A DNA stretch of 64,000 nucleotides from positions 16,007 through 80,006 of the forward strand of contig JANJXV010001747.1 in NCBI GenBank assembly GCA_024803745.1, in the 5' to 3' direction. The notes beneath the pieces are model-generated. The model saw only the letters and a list, made by a program, of their open reading frames with translations, had not been told where the DNA came from and ran no database searches. A program made the position numbers and the translations under genes. Within the stretch, counting starts at the first letter, position 1. The number at the start of each line of letters is the position of its first letter. The stretch comes from Megascapheus bottae (taxonomy: Eukaryota > Chordata > Mammalia > Rodentia > Geomyidae). Below, piece by piece: positions 13,810 to 27,884 of the stretch.

Positions 13810-14695
13810 CACCTCCATTGTGACTTCACACAACTCCATTCTATGAGTTCACACACCTCCATTCTGACTTCACACACCTCCATTCTATGACTTCGCACAA
13901 CTCCATTCTGTCTTCACACACCTCCATTCTGTGACTTCACACACCTCCATTCCATGACTTCACACACCTCCATTCGATGACTTCACACACCTCCATTCTT
14001 TGACTTAACACACACTTACATTCTATGAGTTCACACACCTCCATTTGTGACACTACACACCACATTTTTGACTTCACACACCTCCATTCTGTGATTTCAC
14101 ACACCTCCATTCTGTGACTTCAAACACCTCCATTCTGTGACTTCACAAACCTCCATTCTATGATTTCTCACACCTACATTCTATTAATTCACACACCTCC
14201 ATTCTGTGACTTCACACAACTCCATTCTATGACTTCCCACACCTCCATTTTGTGACTTCACACACCTACATTCTGAGTTCACAAACCTCCATTCTGTGAC
14301 TTAACGCACCTTCATTCTGTGACTTCACACACCTCCATTCTATGACTTCACACACCTCCATTCTATTACTTCACACACCTCCATTCTATGACTTCACACA
14401 CCTCCATTCTTTGACTTCACACCCCTCCATTCTGTGACTTCACACACCTCCATTCTATAAATTCACACACCTCCATTGTGACTTCCCACACCTCCAATCT
14501 GAGTTCACACACCTCCGTTCTGACTTCACACACCTCCATTCTATGACTTCACACACCTCCATTCTGTGACTCCACACACCACAATTCTGTGATTTCTCAC
14601 GCCTCCATTATGAGTTCACACACCTCCATTCTATGACTTCACACACCTCCATTCTATGACTTCACACACCTAGATTCTGTGACTTCACACACCTC
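13810..14695 (+). repeat. 1,325-bp tandem unit, copy 2 (truncated)
   Basis: This copy follows copy 1 for about 885 bp. After the shared CCTAGATTCTGTG monomer it passes into CATTCTGAGTTC and the CTTTACACACC/TCCATAAAATG landmarks, where copy 1 passes into CATTGTGTGCCTTC. It therefore re-joins the long HOR order and ends the run of short-period units. Confidence 0.8.
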
Positions 14696-15084
14696 CATTC
14701 TGAGTTCACACACCTCCATTCTGTGACTTTACACACCTCCATTCTGACTTCACACAGCTCCATAAAATGACTTCACACACCTCCATTCTGTGACTTCGCA
14801 CACCTCCATTCAGACTTCACACAGCTCCATTCTCTGACTTCCCACACCTCCATTCTATGATTTCACACACCTCCATTCTATGACTTCACACACCTCCATT
14901 CTGTGACTTCACATACCTCCATTCTATGACTTCACACACCTCCATTCTGACTTCACATACCTCCATTCCTTGACTTTACACAACTCCATTCTGACTTCAC
15001 ACACCTCCACTCTGTGACTTCACACACCTCCATTCCATGACTTCACACACCTCCATTCGATGACTTCACACACCTCCATTCTTT
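14696..15084 (+). repeat. Long-HOR landmark segment
   Basis: Standard HOR order with CTTTACACACC, TCCATAAAATG (about 14761), CTTCGCACACC, CATTCAGAC, CATTCCTTGAC and CATTCCATGAC/CATTCGATGAC. It matches the parts near 3380-3700, 6600-6930 and 58250-58600. It links the short-period region to the 5.5-kb blocks and holds nothing else. Confidence 0.8.
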
Positions 15085-16489
15085 GACTTCACACACCTCC
15101 ATTCTATGAGTTCACACACCTCCATTTCTGACTCTACACACCACCTTTTTGACTTCACACAACTCCATTCTGTGATTTCACACACCTCCATTCTGTGACT
15201 TCACACACCTTTATTGTTTGACTTCACACACCTCCATTCTTTGACTTCACACACCTCCATTCCATGACTTCACACACCTCCATTCTATGAGGTCTCACAC
15301 CTCCATTCTATGAGTTCACACACCTCCATTTTGACTTCACACACCTCCATTCTATGACTTCACACACCTTCATTCTTACTTCAGAAACATCCATTCTATG
15401 ACTTCACGCACTTCCATTCTATGACTTCAGAAATCTCCGTTCTGTGACTTCACACACCTCCATTCTGAGTTCACTCACCTCCATTCTCTGAGGTCACACA
15501 CCTCCATTCTGTGAATTAACACACCTCCATTCTATGACTTCACAAACCTCCATTCTGTGACTTCACACACCTTTATTGTTTGACTTCACACACCTCCATT
15601 CTGGGACTTCACACACCTCCATTGTGAGTTCACACACCTCCTTTCTGTGACTTCACACACCTCCAATCTGTGACTTCAAACACCGCCATTCTGTGACTTC
15701 ACACATCTCCATTCTGTGACTTCACACACCTCCATTCTATGACTTCACCCACCTCCATTCTGTGACCTCACACACCTCCATTCTGTGACTTCACACACCT
15801 CCATTTTGACTTCACACACTTCCATTCGTTGACTTCACACACCGCCATTCTGTGACTTCACACACCACCATTGTTTGACCTCACACACCTCCATTTTTGG
15901 ACTTCACACACCTCTATTCCATGACTTCACACATCTCCATTTTATGAGTTCGCACACCTCCATTTTGACTTCACACACCTCCATTCTGTGACTTCACACA
16001 CCTTCATTCTACTTCAGAAAGTCCATTCAATGACTTCACACAGCTGCATTCTGAGTTCAAACACCTTCATTCTGTGACTTCACCCACCTCCATTCTGTGA
16101 CTTCACACACCTCCATTTTGACTTCACACACTTCCATTCTTTGACTTAACACACCTGAATTCTCTGACTTCACACACCACCATTGTTTGACTTCACACAC
16201 CTATATTCTTGGACTTCACACACCTCCATTCCATGACTTCACCCACCATTTTATGAGTTCACACACCTCCATTTTGACTTCACACACCTCCATTCTATGA
16301 GTTCACATATCTTCATTCTACTTCAGAAACATCCATTCTGTGACTTCACACACCTCCATTCTGAGTTCACACACCTCAATTCCGTGACTTCACACACCTC
16401 AATTATCACTTCACACTCCTCCATTCTATGACTTCACACAATTCCATTGTATGACTTCACACACCTCCATTCTTTGACTTCACACACCT

Positions 16490-17240
16490 CCATTCTGAGT
16501 TCACACAGCTCCATAAAATGACTTAACACACCTCCATTCTTTGACTTCGCACACCTCCATTCAGACTTCACACAGCTCCATTCTCTGACTTCCCACACCT
16601 CCATTCTATGATTTCACACACCTCCCTTCTATGACTTCACATACCTCCATTCTGTGACTTCCCACACCTCCATTCTGTGACTTCACACACATCCATTCTG
16701 AGTTCACAAACCTCCATTCTGTGACTTAACGCACCTTCATTCTGTGTCTTCACACACCTCCAGTCTTTGACTTCACACCCCTCCATTCTGTGACTTCACA
16801 CACCTCCATTCTATAAATTCACACACCTCCATTGTGACTTCCCACACCTCCAATCTGAGTTCACACACCTCCGTTCTGACTTCACACACCTCCATTCTAT
16901 GACTTCACACACCGCCATTCTGTGACTTCACACACCACAATTCTGTGATTTCTCACGCCTCCATTATGAGTTCACACACCTCCATTCTATGACTTCACAA
17001 ACCTCCATTCTATGACTTCAAACACCTAGATTCTGTGACTTCACACAGCTCCATTCTGAGTTCACACAGCTCCATAAAATGACTTCACACACCTCCATTC
17101 TTTGACTTCGCACACCTCCATTCAGACTTCACACAGCTCCATTCTCTGACTTCCCACACCTCCATTCTATGATTTCACACACCTCCATTCTATGACTTCA
17201 CATACCTCCATTCTGTGACTTCACATACCTCCATTCTATG
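16490..17240 (+). repeat. 562-bp internal duplication (copy 1 of block)
   Basis: The run CATTCTGAG, CACAGCTCCATAAAATG, CTTTGACTTCGC, CATTCAGAC, CTCTGACTTCCC occurs at about 16497-16680 and again at about 17059-17220, with TCCATAAAATG at 16509 and 17071 (offset 562). About 185 bp match. The first occurrence carries ATGACTTAACAC where the second has ATGACTTCACAC. The same pair is present in the second 5,524-bp block at about 22021 and 22583, so it predates the large duplication. Confidence 0.78.
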
Positions 17241-17379
17241 ACTTCACACACCTCCATTCTGACTTCACAAACCTCCACTCCTTGACTCACACAACTCTAT
17301 TCTGACTTCACACACCTCCACTCTGTGACTTCACACACCTCCATTCCATGACTTCACACACATCTATTCGATGACTTCA

Positions 17380-19226
17380 CACACCTCCATTCTTTGACTT
17401 CACACACCTCCATTCTATGAGTTCACACACCTCCATTTGTGACTCTACACACCACCTTTTTGACTTCACACACCTCCATTCTGTGATTTCACACACCTCC
17501 ATTCTGTGACTTCACACACCTTTATTGTTTGACTTCACACACCTCCATTCTTTGACTTCACACACCTCCATTCCATGACTTCACACACCTCCATTCTATG
17601 AGATCTCACACCTCCATTCTATGAGTTCACACACCTCCATTTTGACTTCACACACCTCCATTCTATGACTTCCCACACCTTCATTCTTTCTTCAGAAACA
17701 CCCATTCTATGACTTCACGCACTTTCATTCTATGACTTCACAAATCTCCGTTCTGTGACTTCACACACCTCCATTCTGAGTTCACACAACTCCATTCTCT
17801 GAGTTCACACACCTCCATTCTGTGACTTAACACACCTCCATTCTATGACTTCACAGAACTCCATTCTGTGGCTTCACACAACTTTATTGTTTGACTTCAC
17901 ACACCTCCATTCTGGGACTTCACACACCTGCATTGTGAGTTCACACACCTCCATTCTGTGACTTCACACACCTCCAATCTGTGACTTCAAACTCCGCCAT
18001 TCTGTGACTTCACACATCTCCATTCTGTGACTTCACACACCTCCATTCTATGACTTCACACACCTCCATTCTGTGACTTCACACACCTCCATTCTGTGAC
18101 TTCACACACCTCCATTTTGACTTCACACACTTCCATTCGTTGACTTCACACACCGCCATTCTGTGACTTCACACACCACCATTGTTTGACTTCACACACC
18201 TCCATTTTTGGACTTCACACACCTCTATTCCATGACTTCACACATCTCCTTTTTATGAGTTCGCACACCTCCATTTTGACTTCACACACCTCCATTCTTT
18301 GACTTCACACACCTCCATTCTTTGACTTCACACACCTCCATTCTATGAGTTCACACACCTCCATTTGTGACTCTACACACCACCTTTTTGACTTCACACA
18401 CCTCCATTCTGTGATTTCACACACCTCCATTCTGTGACTTCACACACCTTTATTGTTTGACTTCACACACCTCCATTCTTTAACTTCACACACCTCCATT
18501 CCATGACTTCACACACCTCCATTCTATGAGATCTCACACCTCCATTCTATGAGTTCACACACCTCCATTTTGACTTCACACACCTCCATTCTATGACTTC
18601 CCACACCTTCATTCTTACTTCAGAAACACCCATTCTATGACTTCACGCACTTTCATTCTATGACTTCACAAATCTCCGTTCTGTGACTTCACACACCTCC
18701 ATTCTGAGTTCACACACCTCCATTCTCTGAGTTCACACACCTCCATTCTGTGACTTAACACACCTCCATTCTATGACTTCACAGAACTCCATTCTGTGGC
18801 TTCACACAACTTTATTTTTTGACTTCACACACCTCCATTCTGGGACTTAACACACCTCCATTGTGAGTTCACACACCTCCATTCTGTGACTTCACACACC
18901 TCCAATCCTTGACTTCAAACTGCGCCATTCTGTGACTTCACACATCTCCATTCTGTGAATTCACACACCTCCATTCTATGACTTCACACACCTCCATTCT
19001 GTGACCTCACACACCTCCATTCTGTGACTTCACACACCTCCATTTTGACTTCACACACTTCCATTCGTTGACTTCACACACCGCCATTCTGTGACTTCAC
19101 ACACCACCATTGTTTGACTTCACACACCTCCATTTTTGTACTTCACACACCTCTATTCCATGACTTCACACATCTCCATTTTATGAGTTCGCACACCTCC
19201 ATTTTGAATTCACACACCTCCATTCT
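17380..19226 (+). repeat. 928-bp internal tandem duplication (block copy 1)
   Basis: About 17380-18298 recurs at 18308-19226, offset 928 (anchors: CCATTTGTGACTC at 17433 and 18361, TTTATTGTTTG at 17521 and 18449, CCCATTCTATG at 17701 and 18629). Each copy runs from the GACTCTACACACCACC monomer through AGAAACACCC, TCCGTTCTG, TGTGGCTTCAC and AAACT(C/G)CGCC to the TTCGCACACC monomer. Small differences (CTTTGAC/CTTTAAC, TTTCTTCAG/TTACTTCAG, CTCCGCC/CTGCGCC, TTTGGAC/TTTGTAC) mark it as older than the enclosing 5.5-kb duplication. Confidence 0.85.
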
Positions 19227-20608
19227 GTGACTTCACACACCTTCATTCTACTTCAGAAACATCCATTCTATGACTTCACACACCTCCATTCTATGACTTC
19301 ACAAACCTCCATTCTGTGTCTTCACAAACCTCCATTCTGAGTTCACCCACCTCAATTCTGTGACTTCACACACCCCAATTCTGGCTTCACACACCTCCAT
19401 TCTATGACTTCACACAATTCCTTTCTATGACTTCACACACCTCCATTCTTTGACTTCACACACCTTCATTGTGAGTTCACACACCTCAATTCTATGACTT
19501 CACACACCTCCATTATGACTTCACACAGCTCCATTCTATGACTTCACATACCTCCATTCTGTGCCTTCACACACCTCCATTCTATGACTTAAAACACCTT
19601 CATTCTTACTTCACAAACATCCATTCTATGATCACACACCTCAATTCTATGACTTCACACACCTCCATTCTATGACTTCACACACCTCCATTCAGTGACT
19701 TCACACACCTCAATTCTGTGACTTCACACACCTCCATTATGACTTAACACACCTCCATTCTATGACTTCACACGCCTCCATTCTATGACTTCACACCTCC
19801 ATTCTGTGACTTCACACACCTCAATTCTCACTTCACACAGCTTCATTCTATGACTTCACACACCTCCATACTGTGACTTCACACACCTCCATTCCATGAC
19901 TTCACACACCTCCATTCGATGACTTCACACACCTCCATTCTTTGACTTCACACACCTCCATTCTATGAGTTCACACACCTCCATTTGTGACACTACACAC
20001 CACCTTTTTGACTTCACACACCTCCATTCTGTGATTTCACACACCTCCATTCTGTGACTTCACACACCTTTATTGTTTGACTTCACACACCTGCATTCTT
20101 TGACTTCACACACCTTTATTCCATGACTTCACACACCTCCATTCTATGAGTTCTAAAAACTTCATTCTATGAGTTCACACACCTCCATTTTGACTTCACA
20201 CACCTCCATTCTATGACTTCACACACCTTCATTCTTACTTAAGAAACATCCATTCTATGACTTCACGCACTTACATTCTATGACTTCACACTCCTCATTT
20301 CTGAGTTGACACACCTCCATTCTGTGATTTCACACACCTCCAATTTGACTTCACACACCCCGATTCTATGACTTCACACACCCCCATTGTGACTTCACAC
20401 ACTCCATTCTATGAGTTCACACACCTCCATTCTGACTTCACACACCTCCATTCAATGACTTCACAGAGCTGCATTCTGACTTCAGACACCTCCATTTGTG
20501 ACTTCACACACCACAATTTTGACTTCAAACACCTTCATTCTGTGACTTCACACACCTCCATTCTGTGACTTCACACACCTCCATTGTGATTTCACACACC
20601 TCCATTGT

Positions 20609-23600
20609 GACTTCACACACCTCCATTCTATGAGTTCACACACCTCCATTTGTGACTCTACACACCACCTTTTTGACTTCACACACCTCCATTCTGTGAT
20701 TTCACACACCTCCATTCTGTGACTTCACACACCTTTATTGTTTGACTTCACACACCTCCATTCTTTGACTTCACACACCTCCATTCCATGACTTCACACA
20801 CCTCCATTCTATGAGATCTCACACCTCCATTCTATGAGTTCATACACCTCCATTTTGACTTCACACACCTCCATTCTATGACTTCACACACCTTCATTCT
20901 TACTTCAGAAACATCCATTCTATGACTTCACGCACTTCCATTCTATGACTTCAGAAATCTCCGTTCTGTGACTTCACACACCTCCATTCTGAGTTCACTC
21001 ACCTCCATTCTCTGAGGTCACACACCTCCATTCTGTGAATTAACACACCTCCATTCTATGACTTCACAAACCTCCATTCTGTGACTTCACACACCTTTAT
21101 TGTTTGACTTCACACACCTCCATTCTGGGACTTCACACACCTCCATTGTGAGTTCACACACCTCCTTTCTGTGACTTCACACACCTCCAATCTGTGACTT
21201 CAAACACCGCCATTCTGTGACTTCACACATCTCCATTCTGTGACTTCACACACCTCCATTCTATGACTTCACCCACCTCCATTCTGTGACCTCACACACC
21301 TCCATTCTGTGACTTCACACACCTCCATTTTGACTTCACACACTTCCATTCGTTGACTTCACACACCGCCATTCTGTGACTTCACACACCACCATTGTTT
21401 GACCTCACACACCTCCATTTTTGGACTTCACACACCTCTATTCCATGACTTCACACATCTCCATTTTATGAGTTCGCACACCTCCATTTTGACTTCACAC
21501 ACCTCCATTCTGTGACTTCACACACCTTCATTCTACTTCAGAAAGTCCATTCAATGACTTCACACAGCTGCATTCTGAGTTCAAACACCTTCATTCTGTG
21601 ACTTCACCCACCTCCATTCTGTGACTTCACACACCTCCATTTTGACTTCACACACTTCCATTCTTTGACTTAACACACCTGAATTCTCTGACTTCACACA
21701 CCACCATTGTTTGACTTCACACACCTATATTCTTGGACTTCACACACCTCCATTCCATGACTTCACCCACCATTTTATGAGTTCACACACCTCCATTTTG
21801 ACTTCACACACCTCCATTCTATGAGTTCACATATCTTCATTCTACTTCAGAAACATCCATTCTGTGACTTCACACACCTCCATTCTGAGTTCACACACCT
21901 CAATTCCGTGACTTCACACACCTCAATTATCACTTCACACTCCTCCATTCTATGACTTCACACAATTCCATTGTATGACTTCACACACCTCCATTCTTTG
22001 ACTTCACACACCTCCATTCTGAGTTCACACAGCTCCATAAAATGACTTAACACACCTCCATTCTTTGACTTCGCACACCTCCATTCAGACTTCACACAGC
22101 TCCATTCTCTGACTTCCCACACCTCCATTCTATGATTTCACACACCTCCCTTCTATGACTTCACATACCTCCATTCTGTGACTTCCCACACCTCCATTCT
22201 GTGACTTCACACACATCCATTCTGAGTTCACAAACCTCCATTCTGTGACTTAACGCACCTTCATTCTGTGTCTTCACACACCTCCAGTCTTTGACTTCAC
22301 ACCCCTCCATTCTGTGACTTCACACACCTCCATTCTATAAATTCACACACCTCCATTGTGACTTCCCACACCTCCAATCTGAGTTCACACACCTCCGTTC
22401 TGACTTCACACACCTCCATTCTATGACTTCACACACCGCCATTCTGTGACTTCACACACCACAATTCTGTGATTTCTCACGCCTCCATTATGAGTTCACA
22501 CACCTCCATTCTATGACTTCACAAACCTCCATTCTATGACTTCAAACACCTAGATTCTGTGACTTCACACAGCTCCATTCTGAGTTCACACAGCTCCATA
22601 AAATGACTTCACACACCTCCATTCTTTGACTTCGCACACCTCCATTCAGACTTCACACAGCTCCATTCTCTGACTTCCCACACCTCCATTCTATGATTTC
22701 ACACACCTCCATTCTATGACTTCACATACCTCCATTCTGTGACTTCACATACCTCCATTCTATGACTTCACACACCTCCATTCTGACTTCACAAACCTCC
22801 ACTCCTTGACTCACACAACTCTATTCTGACTTCACACACCTCCACTCTGTGACTTCACACACCTCCATTCCATGACTTCACACACATCTATTCGATGACT
22901 TCACACACCTCCATTCTTTGACTTCACACACCTCCATTCTATGAGTTCACACACCTCCATTTGTGACTCTACACACCACCTTTTTGACTTCACACACCTC
23001 CATTCTGTGATTTCACACACCTCCATTCTGTGACTTCACACACCTTTATTGTTTGACTTCACACACCTCCATTCTTTGACTTCACACACCTCCATTCCAT
23101 GACTTCACACACCTCCATTCTATGAGATCTCACACCTCCATTCTATGAGTTCACACACCTCCATTTTGACTTCACACACCTCCATTCTATGACTTCCCAC
23201 ACCTTCATTCTTTCTTCAGAAACACCCATTCTATGACTTCACGCACTTTCATTCTATGACTTCACAAATCTCCGTTCTGTGACTTCACACACCTCCATTC
23301 TGAGTTCACACAACTCCATTCTCTGAGTTCACACACCTCCATTCTGTGACTTAACACACCTCCATTCTATTACTTCACAGAACTCCATTCTGTGGCTTCA
23401 CACAACTTTATTGTTTGACTTCACACACCTCCATTCTGGGACTTCACACACCTGCATTGTGAGTTCACACACCTCCATTCTGTGACTTCACACACCTCCA
23501 ATCTGTGACTTCAAACTCCGCCATTCTGTGACTTCACACATCTCCATTCTGTGACTTCACACACCTCCATTCTATGACTTCACACACCTCCATTCTGTGA

Positions 23601-26132
23601 CTTCACACACCTCCATTCTGTGACTTCACACACCTCCATTTTGACTTCACACACTTCCATTCGTTGACTTCACACACCGCCATTCTGTGACTTCACACAC
23701 CACCATTGTTTGACTTCACACACCTCCATTTTTGGACTTCACACACCTCTATTCCATGACTTCACACATCTCCTTTTTATGAGTTCGCACACCTCCATTT
23801 TGACTTCACACACCTCCATTCTTTGACTTCACACACCTCCATTCTTTGACTTCACACACCTCCATTCTATGAGTTCACACACCTCCATTTGTGACTCTAC
23901 ACACCACCTTTTTGACTTCACACACCTCCATTCTGTGATTTCACACACCTCCATTCTGTGACTTCACACACCTTTATTGTTTGACTTCACACACCTCCAT
24001 TCTTTAACTTCACACACCTCCATTCCATGACTTCACACACCTCCATTCTATGAGATCTCACACCTCCATTCTATGAGTTCACACACCTCCATTTTGACTT
24101 CACACAACTCCATTCTATGACTTCCCACACCTTCATTCTTACTTCAGAAACACCCATTCTATGACTTCACGCACTTTCATTCTATGACTTCACAAATCTC
24201 CGTTCTGTGACTTCACACACCTCCATTCTGAGTTCACACACCTCCATTCTCTGAGTTCACACACCTCCATTCTGTGACTTAACACACCTCCATTCTATGA
24301 CTTCACAGAACTCCATTCTGTGGCTTCACACAACTTTATTTTTTGACTTCACACACCTCCATTCTGGGACTTAACACACCTCCATTGTGAGTTCACACAC
24401 CTCCATTCTGTGACTTCACACACCTCCAATCCTTGACTTCAAACTGCGCCATTCTGTGACTTCACACATCTCCATTCTGTGAATTCACACACCTCCATTC
24501 TATGACTTCACACACCTCCATTCTGTGACCTCACACACCTCCATTCTGTGACTTCACACACCTCCATTTTGACTTCACACACTTCCATTCGTTGACTTCA
24601 CACACCGCCATTCTGTGACTTCACACACCACCATTGTTTGACTTCACACACCTCCATTTTTGTACTTCACACACCTCTATTCCATGACTTCACACATCTC
24701 CATTTTATGAGTTCGCACACCTCCATTTTGAATTCACACACCTCCATTCTGTGACTTCACACACCTTCATTCTACTTCAGAAACATCCATTCTATGACTT
24801 CACACACCTCCATTCTATGACTTCACAAACCTCCATTCTGTGTCTTCACAAACCTCCATTCTGAGTTCACCCACCTCAATTCTGTGACTTCACACACCCC
24901 AATTCTGGCTTCACACACCTCCATTCTATGACTTCACACAATTCCTTTCTATGACTTCACACACCTCCATTCTTTGACTTCACACACCTTCATTGTGAGT
25001 TCACACACCTCAATTCTATGACTTCACACACCTCCATTATGACTTCACACAGCTCCATTCTATGACTTCACATACCTCCATTCTGTGCCTTCACACACCT
25101 CCATTCTATGACTTAAAACACCTTCATTCTTACTTCACAAACATCCATTCTATGATCACACACCTCAATTCTATGACTTCACACACCTCCATTCTATGAC
25201 TTCACACACCTCCATTCAGTGACTTCACACACCTCAATTCTGTGACTTCACACACCTCCATTATGACTTAACACACCTCCATTCTATGACTTCACACGCC
25301 TCCATTCTATGACTTCACACCTCCATTCTGTGACTTCACACACCTCAATTCTCACTTCACACAGCTTCATTCTATGACTTCACACACCTCCATACTGTGA
25401 CTTCACACACCTCCATTCCATGACTTCACACACCTCCATTCGATGACTTCACACACCTCCATTCTTTGACTTCACACACCTCCATTCTATGAGTTCACAC
25501 ACCTCCATTTGTGACACTACACACCACCTTTTTGACTTCACACACCTCCATTCTGTGATTTCACACACCTCCATTCTGTGACTTCACACACCTTTATTGT
25601 TTGACTTCACACACCTGCATTCTTTGACTTCACACACCTTTATTCCATGACTTCACACACCTCCATTCTATGAGTTCTAAAAACTTCATTCTATGAGTTC
25701 ACACACCTCCATTTTGACTTCACACACCTCCATTCTATGACTTCACACACCTTCATTCTTACTTAAGAAACATCCATTCTATGACTTCACGCACTTACAT
25801 TCTATGACTTCACACTCCTCATTTCTGAGTTGACACACCTCCATTCTGTGATTTCACACACCTCCAATTTGACTTCACACACCCCGATTCTATGACTTCA
25901 CACACCCCCATTGTGACTTCACACACTCCATTCTATGAGTTCACACACCTCCATTCTGACTTCACACACCTCCATTCAATGACTTCACAGAGCTGCATTC
26001 TGACTTCAGACACCTCCATTTGTGACTTCACACACCACAATTTTGACTTCAAACACCTTCATTCTGTGACTTCACACACCTCCATTCTGTGACTTCACAC
26101 ACCTCCATTGTGATTTCACACACCTCCATTGT
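20609..26132 (+). repeat. 5,524-bp HOR block, copy 2
   Basis: Second copy of the compound block, containing the same internal duplications: 562 bp near 22014-22764 and 928 bp near 22904-24750. The near-identity over 5.5 kb is striking in a 23-bp array and points to one recent unequal exchange. The alternative is an assembly that walked the same reads twice. Read depth would separate these. Confidence 0.9.
22904..24750 (+). repeat. 928-bp internal tandem duplication (block copy 2)
   Basis: Same nested duplication as in the first block, displaced by 5,524 bp. The left part is about 22904-23822 and the right part about 23832-24750. It keeps the same left/right differences as the first block (for example CTTTAAC and TTTGTAC only in the right part), which shows that the 928-bp event happened once, before the 5.5-kb duplication. 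Confidence 0.83.
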
Positions 26133-26457
26133 GACTTCACACACCTCCATTCTATGAGTTCACACACCTCCATTTGTGACTCTACACACCACCTTTTTGA
26201 CTTCACACACCTCCATTCTGTGATTTCACACACCTCCATTCTGTGACTTCACACACCTTTATTGTTTGACTTCACACACCTCCATTCTTTGACTTCACAC
26301 ACCTCCATTCCATGACTTCACACACCTCCATTCTATGAGATCTCACACCTCCATTCTATGAGTTCATACACCTCCATTTTGACTTCACACACCTCCATTC
26401 TATGACTTCACACACCTTCATTCTTACTTCAGAAACATCCATTCTATGACTTCACGC
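26133..26457 (+). repeat. Partial third start of the 5,524-bp block
   Basis: About 325 bp repeat the beginning of the block a third time (GACTCTAC, CTTTATTGTTTG, CTATGAGATCTC, GAGTTCATACACC). The match stops at about 26457, where copy 2 continues CACTTCCATTC and this one continues CACTTTCATTC and then leaves the block. The CATACACC variant is shared with copy 2 (about 20840) but not with copy 1 (15317), so this start derives from copy 2. Confidence 0.85.
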
Positions 26458-27029
26458 ACTTTCATTCTATGACTTCACACACCTCCATTCTGTGACTTCA
26501 CACACATCCATTTTGACTTCACACACTTCCATTCTTTGACTTAACACACCTGCATTCTGAGTTCACACACCTCAATTCCGTGACTTCACACACCTCAATT
26601 ATCACTTCACACACCTCCATTCTATGACTTCACAAACCTCAATTCTGTGACTTCACACACCTCCATTCTTTGACTTCACACACCTCCATTGTGAGTTCAC
26701 ACACCTCCATTCTCTGACTTCACGCACCTCCATTCTGTGACTTCACACACCTACATTCTGTGACTTCACACACCTCCATTCTATGATTTCTCACACCTAC
26801 ATTCTATTAATTCACACACCTCCATTCTGTGACTTCACACAACTCCATTCTATGACTTCCCACACCTCCATTCTGTGACTTCACACAAATCCATTCTGAG
26901 TTCACAAACCTCCATTGTGTGACTTAACGCACCTTCATTCTGTGACTTCACACACCTCCATTCTATGACTTCACACACCTCCATTCTATGACTTCACACA
27001 CCTCCATTCTATGACTTCACACACCTCCA
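26458..27029 (+). repeat. HOR linker segment
   Basis: Standard monomers with CTGCATTCTGAG, CAATTCCGTG, CAATTATCAC, CTATTAATTCAC (about 26808) and TTAACGCACC. It resembles 30340-30800 and 37810-38270. After the partial third block the array resumes in a different phase. Nothing but satellite is seen. Confidence 0.75.
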
Positions 27030-27884
27030 TTCTTTGACTTCACACCCCTCCATTCTGTGACTTCACACACCTCCATTCTATAAATTCAAACACCTCCATT
27101 GTGACTTCCCACACCTCCAATCTGAGTTCACACTCCTCCGTTCTGACTTCACACACCTCCATTCTATGACTTCACACACCTCCATTCTGTGACTTCACAC
27201 ACCAGAATTCTGTGATTTCTCACGCCTCCATTATGAGTTCACACACCTCCTTTCTATGACTTCACACACCTCCATTCTATGACTTCACACACCTAGATTC
27301 TGTGACTTCACACACCTCCATTCTGAGTTCACACAGCTCCATAAAATGACTTCACACACCTCCATTCTATGATTTCACACACCTCCATTCTATGACTTTA
27401 CACACACCTCCATTCTGTGACTTCACATACCTCCATTCTATGACTTCACACAACTCCATTCTGATTTCACACACCTCCATTCTTGACTCACACAACTCCA
27501 TTCTGACTTCGCACACCTCCACTCTGTGGCTTCACACACCTCCATTCCATGACTTCACACACCTCCATTCGATGACTTCACACACCTCCATTCTTTGACT
27601 TCACACACCTCCATTCTATGAGTTCACACACCTCCATTTGTGACTCTACACACCACCTTTTTGACTTCACACACCTCCATTCTGTGATTTCACACACCTC
27701 CATTCTGTGACTTCACACACCTTTATTGTTTGACTTCACACACCTCCATTCTTTGACTTCACACACCTCCATTCCATGACTTCACACACCTCCATTCTAT
27801 GAGATCTCACACCTCCATTCTATGAGTTCATACACCTCCATTTTGACTTCACACACCTCCATTCTATGACTTCACACACCTCCA
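27030..27884 (+). repeat. About 853-bp tandem unit, copy 1
   Basis: First of two copies. Anchors: TAAATTCAAAC at 27081 and 27935 (offset 854), TGTGACTTC at 27301 and 28155 (854), then CTTCACATACC at 27421 and 28273 (852). The 2-bp step comes from an extra AC in this copy near 27405 (TTTACACACACC). That 2-bp shift changes the reading frame, which is why this copy holds a 68-codon open frame that the other lacks. Confidence 0.82.

Larger units (their letters stand above)
15085..20608 (+). repeat. 5,524-bp HOR block, copy 1
   Basis: First copy of the longest near-identical tandem block in the window. Anchors: GTCCATTCAATG at 16021 and 21545, and CATTCTATGAG near 15100 and 20624, both offset 5,524. 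It is a compound unit built from about two HOR passes, one of them carrying a 928-bp internal duplication. In what I compared, differences are few: near the left edge (about 15127, 15171, 15292, 15317), G/T at 17847 versus 23371, and C/A at 18583 versus 24107. That is well under 1 % divergence. Confidence 0.9.

Noticed and set aside
27392..27598. 68-codon + strand frame
   Set aside because: It exists only because of a 2-bp gain at about 27405; the tandem partner copy lacks it. It is satellite sequence read through.
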